Source: Opitutaceae bacterium (GTDB taxonomy: Bacteria > Verrucomicrobiota > Verrucomicrobiia > Opitutales > Opitutaceae). From it: a stretch of DNA of 64,000 nucleotides. Below the pieces are notes generated by a model that was given only the letters and a program-made list of their open reading frames with translations, had not been told where the DNA came from and did not search any database. The stretch is from the NCBI GenBank assembly GCA_003151515.1, contig PLXS01000002.1:1-64000 (forward strand), in the 5' to 3' direction. The stretch's first letter is position 1, and every line of letters starts with the position of its first letter. Below are positions 25,528 to 32,673 of the stretch, one piece after another. Position numbers and translations under genes: made by a program.

Positions 25528-27816
25528 CTAGAACTCGTCGAACGCGACCTGACCCTCGCTTACCCCGATCTCCGCAAGCATCCGCGTGCACGCCCTAATC
25601 ATCATCGGCGGCCCGCAGAGGTAGTACTCGACGGCGTTCGGATGGGCATGCCCGCGCAGGTAATTGTCGAGCACCACCTCGTGTATGAATCCCTGGGGGC
25701 CGGTCCAGTCGTCAGAGGACAGCGGCGCGGAGAGCGCCAGGTGGAACGTGAAGTTGGGGTGCTGCACGGCGAGGCCGCGGAAGTACTCGCCGTAGAAGAT
25801 CTCCTGCCTCGAGCGCGCGCCGTACCAGAAGCTGACCTTGCGTGCCGTTCGCCCGCTCTCAAAGAGGCTCGAGATCTGGGCGCGCAGCGGGGCCATCCCG
25901 GCGCCGCCTCCGATCATGACGATCTCGCGTTGGGTGGGCTTGACGTGGAAATCCCCGAACGGCCCGATGGCCGTGACCGTGTCGCCAGGCTTTAGGCTGA
26001 ACATGTAGGGGGAGCCGACGCCGGGCGGGCAGTCCTGGCCGGGCGGCGGCGTGGCGATCCTGACGTTGAAGCGCAGGGTGCGCTCGAGCTGCTGGTTGCT
26101 GGCGATCGAGTAGTTGTTGCGCCGGCCCTGCCCAGGGTTGCGCGCCACAAGGTCGAACACATGCTGGGCCTCCCAGACGGACGCGAAGGGGGCCGGGATC
26201 TCGAAGTCCCTGAAGCGGATCTCCCCGTATGACGGAATGTCGACCTGGATGTAGTCCCCGGGCGTGAACGCGATCCTTTCCGACGCGTCCGCCGGCTCGA
26301 GAACCAGCTCCTTGATGAAGGTGGCCACGCTCTGGTTGCTGACGACCCGCAGGGTGTACGTCCTCTGCGCGCGCGCGCCGAGGCCGCCAGCGCGCGCGAC
26401 GTTCAGGTGAAGCCGGCCGCGCCGCTCCTCGAGCGGGTAGGTGGCGAGGCCCCGGCAGACGGGGGCGCGCGCTGGCGAGCCGTCCAGAAGGCTGAAGCGC
26501 CCGTTGTGCTTGGGGCACTCGATCTCGGTGCCGATCACGAGGCCGTCGCCGAGGTGCGTGTTGCCATGCGTGCACATGCCGTCGGTCGCGTACAGCCGCC
26601 CGTCCGCATCGCGGCACAGCGCGTATGCCCTGCGGCCGTGGCTGAAGCGGATCGCCTCCGCCGGGCCGAGGTCGGCGCCGGCACAGACCTCGATCCAGCC
26701 CTCGGCGTCGGGCCTTGCGTCCGAGGCGCACGCGCCCTCCTTGATGCGGGGCTTGGGGGCCGGCAGGGCCCGTTTCACGTGATAGGCCGGGTCCGTGACC
26801 TGCCTGAGGAGCGACGGGGCGATCTCCCTCCAGGCATTGATCAGGCCCGGGTAGGGCGTCGGGCAGTCGTCCTTCACCAAGGCGTGCAGCCTGGGAAGCG
26901 CGTGGTAGGGCACCAGGGGGAACATGTGGTGTTCCACGTGGTAGTTCATATTCCAATAGAGGTACCTGTGGATCGGCCCCAGGTACACCGTCCTGCAGTT
27001 GAGGCGGTGATCGAGGACATTCTCGGCTAGGCCCGCGTGCTGGGTGAGCCCATACACGACCATGAGCCAGGTGCCGAAGAAGTTGGTGAAGCCCACGAAG
27101 AAGAGGGGCAGGAGGCTGCGGGTGTAGATCGAGAGGCCGATCACCGCCAGGTAGATGAGCACGTAGATCCGGGCGTTGCGGTAGACCTTGGCAAACTCGA
27201 TCTCGGGGACGTAGGTCTTCTCCTCCGGCAGCATTTTGCCCAGGGCATGCACGCAGATCTTCCTGAAGTAGGTCCGGTAGACCCCGATGTTGAAGAAGCT
27301 CATCACGACCGCCTTGACGTCCGGGGGGCGCGGCACGGCGATCTCCGGGTCCCGTCCCACGATGATCGTGTCGCTGTGGTGGCGCGTGTGGCTCCAGCGC
27401 CAGATCGTGGACTCGCGCATCACCATGAACGAGGCGACCTCGTAGAGGGCGTTGTTCATCCAGTCGGCCCGGAACGCGGTGCCATGGCCCGCCTCGTGCC
27501 AGCGGGAGTCCGAGGTCGAGGCGTACAGCATGGCGTAGACCGCATAGGGAAGGGCCGCCCACCAGGAGCCCCAGAGGGCGTAGGTCGCGTAGCCGAACCC
27601 CAGGATGAGCGCGAACCAGACGATCGAGTCCCGGACCGCGGGGCCGTTGCGCCGCTCAAGGAGCTTGCGCAGGGTCTCGCGCGGAACGGGGCATTGGTAC
27701 CAGTCGGCCTCGGCGAGTCCCTTCTCGATGGCCCGGGCGGCGTTGAGGCCGATCAGGCTGTAATCCAACGAGGCGGGGGGCCTGGCGAGGGCGGCTGTCG
27801 CGTTGTCGTCGCTCAT
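25528..27816 (-). CDS. single-chain fatty-acid-desaturase-type oxygenase, Rieske ferredoxin and NqrF-like reductase fusion
   Basis: A 762-residue, three-module protein. Residues 1-345 are a membrane di-iron desaturase/hydroxylase with four hydrophobic helices and His boxes HEAGH (107-111), HTRHH (143-147) and HVEHH (293-297). Residues about 372-475 are a MocE-like Rieske domain with ligands C415, H417, C434 and H437 ('CTHGNTHLGDG...CPKHNGRF'). Residues about 485-762 are an FAD/NAD(P)H reductase very like the NqrF C-terminus: 'RNNYSIAS' (FAD), 'VRIATPPPG', 'GGGAGMAPLR' (nucleotide) and 'CGPPMM'. Electrons would flow NAD(P)H-FAD-Rieske-di-iron in one chain. It is coupled (ATGA) behind an aldose 1-epimerase gene. 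Separate homologues are MocD, MocE and MocF of rhizopine demethylation; hydroxylation, desaturation or O-demethylation are all possible. The true start is ATG 27816. Confidence 0.88.
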   Translation of the reverse strand: MSDDNATAALARPPASLDYSLIGLNAARAIEKGLAEADWYQCPVPRETLRKLLERRNGPAVRDSIVWFALILGFGYATYALWGSWWAALPYAVYAMLYASTSDSRWHEAGHGTAFRADWMNNALYEVASFMVMRESTIWRWSHTRHHSDTIIVGRDPEIAVPRPPDVKAVVMSFFNIGVYRTYFRKICVHALGKMLPEEKTYVPEIEFAKVYRNARIYVLIYLAVIGLSIYTRSLLPLFFVGFTNFFGTWLMVVYGLTQHAGLAENVLDHRLNCRTVYLGPIHRYLYWNMNYHVEHHMFPLVPYHALPRLHALVKDDCPTPYPGLINAWREIAPSLLRQVTDPAYHVKRALPAPKPRIKEGACASDARPDAEGWIEVCAGADLGPAEAIRFSHGRRAYALCRDADGRLYATDGMCTHGNTHLGDGLVIGTEIECPKHNGRFSLLDGSPARAPVCRGLATYPLEERRGRLHLNVARAGGLGARAQRTYTLRVVSNQSVATFIKELVLEPADASERIAFTPGDYIQVDIPSYGEIRFRDFEIPAPFASVWEAQHVFDLVARNPGQGRRNNYSIASNQQLERTLRFNVRIATPPPGQDCPPGVGSPYMFSLKPGDTVTAIGPFGDFHVKPTQREIVMIGGGAGMAPLRAQISSLFESGRTARKVSFWYGARSRQEIFYGEYFRGLAVQHPNFTFHLALSAPLSSDDWTGPQGFIHEVVLDNYLRGHAHPNAVEYYLCGPPMMIRACTRMLAEIGVSEGQVAFDEF

Positions 27817-28889
27817 GCCGGTTGGGGGGAATGCACCTTCCTGTCGGTTGCAAACGCATAAACGGTGCGCCTGCTCTGCGGGAGGCCGGGCCTGACAAGG
27901 ATGTCGCCGAAGGCGTCCGTGCGGCCCGCATGGGGGTAGCCCTCGCATTCGAGGCAGAGCCCGGCATGGGGTCCGTAGGGCACGCCCGACTTCCCCGCAC
28001 GCGTCCCCTTGAGCTCCACGCCCGTGTAGACCTGCAGGCACGCCTCGTTCGTCGACACCAGGAGCACGCGGCCCGAGGCGGGATCGGAGACGCTTGCGGC
28101 GGGGGTGGGCGCCGCCGGCAGGGGCTCGCCAGCGGCGCGCAGCAGGTACAGGTCTCCGTGGGCCCCGTCGATATCGGGCAGCGCGTCGCCCAGCCTGCGC
28201 GGCCTCCTCAGGTCCGCCCCCCGGCCCTCCACGCTCTCGCGTCGGTCCGACGGCGCCATGCTATCGTCGGCCGGCACATAGGCTTCGGCGTTCACCGAGA
28301 GCTCGTGGTCCAGGACGGTGCCCGAGCCCTCTCCGGCCAGGTTGAAGTATCCGTGATGCGTGAGGCTGACCGGCGTCGGCCGGTCCGAAGCCGCCTCGGT
28401 CTCCACGACAAGCGCGTTCGCCGCCGTCAACGTGTACGTCACCGTGATGGACACGCAGCCTGGGTAGCCCTGTTCGCCGTTCTTGCTCACGTAGGAGAGG
28501 CGAAGCGACGATGCTCCCGGAGGCGCCGCCGTGGGAAGGGCGGACCACACACGCCGGTCGAGCCCGCGCCGGCCACCGTGCATGTGGTTGGGCCCGTCGT
28601 TCAGGGGGAGGCGCAGCTCATGGCCGTCGACGAGGAGCCTTCCTGCTCCCACGCGCCCGGCTATGCGGCCCACGACCGCGCCGTGATAGGCCCTTCCCTC
28701 AACGTAGGCCTGGAGGCTGTCGAAGCCGAGCGCGACGTCCGAAAGCCGGCCCTCCCGGTCGGGCACTCGGAGCGACCTGACGATGCACCCGTAGGTGAGG
28801 ACCTCGGCGGAAGCGCCCGAGGCGTTGGCAACGGTGTACAGCTCGACGGCTTCACCGGTGGGAAGCACTCCAAAGTGGCGCGGGGTCAT
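27813..28889 (-). CDS. galM: aldose 1-epimerase (mutarotase)
   Basis: A 358-residue GalM-type protein that interconverts alpha and beta anomers of free aldoses. Conserved blocks are 'GPNHMHGGRRGLDRRVW', the catalytic-His block 'TPVSLTHHGYFNLAG' and the general-base Glu block 'GLCLECEGYPHA'. There is no signal peptide, so it acts in the cytosol. Its stop overlaps the start of the oxygenase fusion (ATGA), and it is first in that operon. This suggests that the oxygenase works on, or releases, a sugar. It is divergent from an AraC regulator across an 88-bp spacer. Confidence 0.9.
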   Translation of the reverse strand: MTPRHFGVLPTGEAVELYTVANASGASAEVLTYGCIVRSLRVPDREGRLSDVALGFDSLQAYVEGRAYHGAVVGRIAGRVGAGRLLVDGHELRLPLNDGPNHMHGGRRGLDRRVWSALPTAAPPGASSLRLSYVSKNGEQGYPGCVSITVTYTLTAANALVVETEAASDRPTPVSLTHHGYFNLAGEGSGTVLDHELSVNAEAYVPADDSMAPSDRRESVEGRGADLRRPRRLGDALPDIDGAHGDLYLLRAAGEPLPAAPTPAASVSDPASGRVLLVSTNEACLQVYTGVELKGTRAGKSGVPYGPHAGLCLECEGYPHAGRTDAFGDILVRPGLPQSRRTVYAFATDRKVHSPQPA

Positions 28890-28977
28890 GGGGCTGCGGG
28901 GGCGATGGGGGTACAGTAGCCCAAGAGTCGCCGCCGGTCATCTCGCCTTCTGATAAAAACCTCTCATAATTTGATCC

Positions 28978-29865
28978 ATGTTGGAGGACCTCAAGCTGGG
29001 GCGCAGGTACGACGGGCTCATCTACCTCGTGGAATCTGCGCGGAACCCTCCGACCATAAAGAGCCACCACCATGTCGAGCTGGAGCTGAACCTCGTGGTG
29101 CGGGGATGGATCAGCTATGTGGTCGGGGGCCGGCGCTTCACGTTCGGCAGGCGCACGCTGCTCTGGCTGTTCCCGTCCCAGGAGCACCAACTCGTGGGGC
29201 GCTCGAGCGACGCGGAGACCTATGTGGCGGCGTTCAAGCCGGGACTCATCCGGCGCTCGTGCCGCAGCCGGGCCTACGAGGGCCTCAGGCGGGACGCCCC
29301 GGAGGGCGAAGGCGTGCTGCACACGGTGCTGCCGCCCGAGACCTTCGATCTCGTGAGGAAGACCATGGACGGCCTCATGGAGGCGGCGCCCGACCCGGAC
29401 ATCCTCAACCGCGAGGCCGGCTTCGGCGTCAACCCGGGCTTCCGCTACGGCCACGGCGATCCCGATGGCCTCAACGCAGGGCTGCATCACCTGCTCCTGC
29501 TGTGTTGGCGCTGCCAGAGCGCGGGGACGTCCCCGCAGGGGGCGGTGGCGCTGCACTCCGCGGTCATGAGGGCCCTGGAGGTCTTGAGCGAGGGCAACGA
29601 GAAGGTGAGGCTGGGCGCGCTCGCGCGGGAGTGCGGCGCGAGCGGGGCGCACCTGAGCCGGATGTTCACGCGCCAGGTCGGCCTCCCCATGAACCGGTAC
29701 CGCAACTCGGTGCGGCTGCGCCGCTTCCTCGAGCTCTACCGTGCGCCCGGGCACCGGACGATAACGGAGGCGGTCTACGGCGCCGGCTTCGGCAGCTACG
29801 CCCAGTTCCACCGGGTGTTCACGCGGGCCTACGGCCGCGGGCCCCGGGAATGCCTCGCGCGCTGA
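28978..29865 (+). CDS. AraC-family transcriptional regulator
   Basis: A 295-residue regulator with an N-terminal cupin effector domain ('HHHVELELNLVVRGWISYVVGG', residues about 20-90) and two C-terminal helix-turn-helix motifs ('VRLGALARECGASGAHLSRMF' and 'ITEAVYGAGFGSYAQFHRVF'). It is divergent from the galM-oxygenase operon and ends 9 bp before the convergent aldehyde dehydrogenase gene. The 88-bp divergent spacer, with CATAAT near 28961-28966 as a possible -10 box, is its likely target. The effector is probably the sugar metabolised by that operon. Confidence 0.88.
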   Translation: MLEDLKLGRRYDGLIYLVESARNPPTIKSHHHVELELNLVVRGWISYVVGGRRFTFGRRTLLWLFPSQEHQLVGRSSDAETYVAAFKPGLIRRSCRSRAYEGLRRDAPEGEGVLHTVLPPETFDLVRKTMDGLMEAAPDPDILNREAGFGVNPGFRYGHGDPDGLNAGLHHLLLLCWRCQSAGTSPQGAVALHSAVMRALEVLSEGNEKVRLGALARECGASGAHLSRMFTRQVGLPMNRYRNSVRLRRFLELYRAPGHRTITEAVYGAGFGSYAQFHRVFTRAYGRGPRECLAR

Positions 29866-29874
29866 GGGCGCAGG

Positions 29875-31368
29875 CTAGAGGCCCCCCAGGGAAGGGGTGG
29901 GTGTCGCCACGACCTTCATGTCGCAGAACTCCCTGATCCCCTCCTCGCCGCCCTCGCGGCCCAGGCCGCTGTACTTTACGCCGCCGAATGGGATCTCCGC
30001 CCTCAGCGGGCGCCATTCGTTGACGCCCACGATGCCCACCTCCAGCTCGTCCGCCACGGCGTTCGCCAGCGAGAGGTCCCTTCCATAGACGTAACCCGCG
30101 AGGCCGAAGGGCGTGGAATTTGCCCGGCGGACCGCCTCGGGCACATCGCCGTAGGAGAGGAGCGCCATCACGGGGCCGAAGATCTCCTCGCGGGCTATCG
30201 GCATCTCGTCGCGCACCCCGCCCAGGATCGTCGGCGGGAAGAAGCTCCCCGCGGCCAGGGCGGGATTTCCCTCGTGGCAGCGGTTTTCCGAGACGAGCTC
30301 GGCGCCCGCGTCCAGGGCCTGGCGCACGAGGCCGCGCACCCGCCCGCGGGCCTGGGCATGGATCAGGGGGCCGACCACGGTTCCCTCTGCCAGTCCGTCG
30401 CCGACGCGCAGCGCATGCCACAGCGGGAGCAGCCTCTTGAGCAGGGGCTCCTCAAGCGCGGCGGGAACGAAAACGCGGTTCGCCGTCACGCACACCTGGC
30501 CGGCGCAGAGCAGCTTCAACGTGACCAGGTCCGCGGCGACCGCGTCCAGGTTCGCATCCGGCAAAATGATGAAGGGAGCGTTGCCCCCGAGCTCGAATGA
30601 GACGCGCTGCAGGTGCCTGGCGGCGCCCTCCATGAGGGCGCGCCCCGTATTCGTCGAGCCCGTCAGGGAAATGCACCGGACCCGGGGGTCGGACGTGAAT
30701 GCGGCGCCGGCGACCGGCCCGCGGGCGGGCAGGATCTGGAGCACACCGTCAGGCAGCCCCGCCGCCTTTAGGAGCGGGCCCATCACCAAAGCCACCAGGG
30801 GCGTGAACTCCGACGGCTTCCAGACGGCCGTGCATCCCGCGGCGAGCGCGGCGGCGACCTTCTTGGCGCCCTGCGCCAGCGGGAAGTTCCACGGGGTAAC
30901 AAGGCCGGCCACGCCCACCGGCACCGGGCGCACGCGGTATTCGCGTCCGCGCTGGGGATGGGGCTGCAGCCGCCCCGAAAGGCGCCTGGCCTCCTCGCCG
31001 AACCACTGGAAGAAGCTCGCTGCGTAGTCGACCTCGGCCAGCGCCTGGGAGATGGGTTTTCCCTGCTCGCGCGTGAGGAGCTCGGCAAGTTCCTGGCGGC
31101 GGGCCGCCATGAGGGCCGCCGCGCGCTTCAGGACTTCACCCCGGGCGGCGTTGGGCTCGCTTCGCCACCGGCCGAAGGCCTGATGCGCCCCGTCAAGCGC
31201 CAGCCGGAAGTCCGCTTCGCCCGCCAGCTGCGCCTGCGCGATCGCCGCTCCCGTAGCGGGGTTCGCGACCTGGATCGTCTCCGCGCCGCCCGCCCTGTAG
31301 CGGCCCTCGATCCAGAGGCCTTGGGAGAATCCAAGGCCCGACAGCAGCTCGGCGTGGCGGTCAGCCAT
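29875..31368 (-). CDS. NAD(P)-dependent aldehyde dehydrogenase (succinate-semialdehyde-type)
   Basis: A 497-residue ALDH oxidising an aldehyde to a carboxylate. It has the oxyanion-hole Asn in 'TPWNFP' (N161), the nucleotide-binding 'KPSEFTP' and 'LTGST' segments, general-base E259 in 'FELGGNAP' and nucleophile C293 in 'CAGQVCVTANR'. Overall it is closest to the GabD/succinate-semialdehyde class. ATG 31368 overlaps the stop of the alcohol dehydrogenase gene, so alcohol-to-aldehyde-to-acid oxidation by the pair is likely. The frame runs 14 codons further upstream, but the coupling favours ATG 31368. Confidence 0.92.
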   Translation of the reverse strand: MADRHAELLSGLGFSQGLWIEGRYRAGGAETIQVANPATGAAIAQAQLAGEADFRLALDGAHQAFGRWRSEPNAARGEVLKRAAALMAARRQELAELLTREQGKPISQALAEVDYAASFFQWFGEEARRLSGRLQPHPQRGREYRVRPVPVGVAGLVTPWNFPLAQGAKKVAAALAAGCTAVWKPSEFTPLVALVMGPLLKAAGLPDGVLQILPARGPVAGAAFTSDPRVRCISLTGSTNTGRALMEGAARHLQRVSFELGGNAPFIILPDANLDAVAADLVTLKLLCAGQVCVTANRVFVPAALEEPLLKRLLPLWHALRVGDGLAEGTVVGPLIHAQARGRVRGLVRQALDAGAELVSENRCHEGNPALAAGSFFPPTILGGVRDEMPIAREEIFGPVMALLSYGDVPEAVRRANSTPFGLAGYVYGRDLSLANAVADELEVGIVGVNEWRPLRAEIPFGGVKYSGLGREGGEEGIREFCDMKVVATPTPSLGGL

Positions 31369-32518
31369 GGGCCAGGAGGGTCCTGCGCAGAATGCCGACG
31401 GCATCCTCATGCGTGATCGGGCGCGGGTTCGGATCCATGAGCCGGCGGTTGGCGACGGCGTCGCGCGCCAAGCCGTCGATCGCGTCGTCCGGCACCCTGA
31501 CCGAGCGGAGCTGCCCCAGGAGGCCTATCTCGCGAGCAAGGGCGGCCAGCCGGCCCGGGAACTCCTCCGGCGGGCAGGCGCCCATGCCCAGGGCCTCAGC
31601 GAAACGGCCGAAGTCGGCCCCGCAGGAGGGAAGGTTGTGGCGCATGGTCTCGGCCACGAGGCTGCCCGTCACGACGCCGTGCGCGATGTGGAAACGCCCG
31701 CCCAGGGGGAGGGCGAGCGCGTGGACGCCGCAGCACGAGGAATTCGCGAAGGCGAGGCCCGCGAGGTTGGCCCCAAGGAGCATCGCATCGCGCGAGCCGC
31801 GGTCGCCGCCGTCCCGGCACACGGCGGGGAGCGCCGGGCCCAGCAGGCGGGCGGCCTCGATCGCGAGGCCGCGGGCGACGGGCGTCGCCACCCTGGCGAT
31901 GTAGGCCTCGAGCGCATGGACCAGCGCGTCCATGCCCGCCGCCGCCGTGGGCAGCGGCGGGAGCCCGTCCGTCAGCTCGGGGTCCAGGAGCACCGCGTCG
32001 GGCACGAGGCACGCGTCGACGACCCCCACCTTTAGGCCCGTGGACGGGTCGGTGAAGATGGCGACGGGCGTGGCCTCGGAGCCCGTGCCGGCCGTCGTCG
32101 GGATGCAGAGGAGCGGCAGCGGCCGCCGTCCGACCTTGCCGATTCCCGCCAGAGAGGGGGCGTCGCGGCCGTCGGTGAGCGTCGCGGCGACAAGCTTCGC
32201 TGTGTCCATCACGCTTCCGCCGCCCAGGGCCACGACGCAGTCGGCGTCGAGGCCGGCCCGGCGCGCGGCGTCGGCCGCCGCGGCGACGCAGGCGAACGGA
32301 GGCTCGGGCTCCGTGCCGTCGAAGACGCAGCACGCGAGGCCGTCGCGGCCCAGGGGCGCCGCAACGCGGTCCAGGAGGCCTGAGGACCTCACCCCCCGGT
32401 CGGTCACGATGAGGGGGCGCGAGCGCCCCAGGCGCCCAAGCTCGGCGGCCAGCTGGGCGCTGACTCCGCGGCCGAAGCGGATGCGGCGGGGCAGGTTGTT
32501 CTCAAAGGTCGTCAGCAC
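31361..32518 (-). CDS. iron-containing alcohol dehydrogenase
   Basis: A 385-residue group III (Fe-ADH/DhaT-MedhF type) dehydrogenase. It has the NAD motif 'GGGSVMDTAK' (99-108), the 'PTTAGTGSEAT' loop, and metal ligands D197 and H201 in 'AGMDALVHALEAY', plus H266 and H280 in 'CCGVHALALPLGGRFHIAHG'. It is upstream of and overlapping the aldehyde dehydrogenase gene by 8 bp. Behind it, 155 bp away, is the TonB receptor gene on the same strand, so all three may be one operon. The substrate class (methanol, diols, lactaldehyde and others) cannot be read from the sequence. Confidence 0.92.
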   Translation of the reverse strand: MLTTFENNLPRRIRFGRGVSAQLAAELGRLGRSRPLIVTDRGVRSSGLLDRVAAPLGRDGLACCVFDGTEPEPPFACVAAAADAARRAGLDADCVVALGGGSVMDTAKLVAATLTDGRDAPSLAGIGKVGRRPLPLLCIPTTAGTGSEATPVAIFTDPSTGLKVGVVDACLVPDAVLLDPELTDGLPPLPTAAAGMDALVHALEAYIARVATPVARGLAIEAARLLGPALPAVCRDGGDRGSRDAMLLGANLAGLAFANSSCCGVHALALPLGGRFHIAHGVVTGSLVAETMRHNLPSCGADFGRFAEALGMGACPPEEFPGRLAALAREIGLLGQLRSVRVPDDAIDGLARDAVANRRLMDPNPRPITHEDAVGILRRTLLAHG

Positions 32519-32673
32519 GGTGGGGGGTCCGGGCTACTGGGATAAGGGGGGTCTAGTCTTGGGTTCGGCCCCGCGCAACGCGGATCGCCGGCACGGGAGG
32601 GGACTGGCACTGGGGGCAGGCAAGGGAGGAGCTCCCGGGGGGCGCCCCTCCGCCTCGCGCAATCCGGGCCAGC

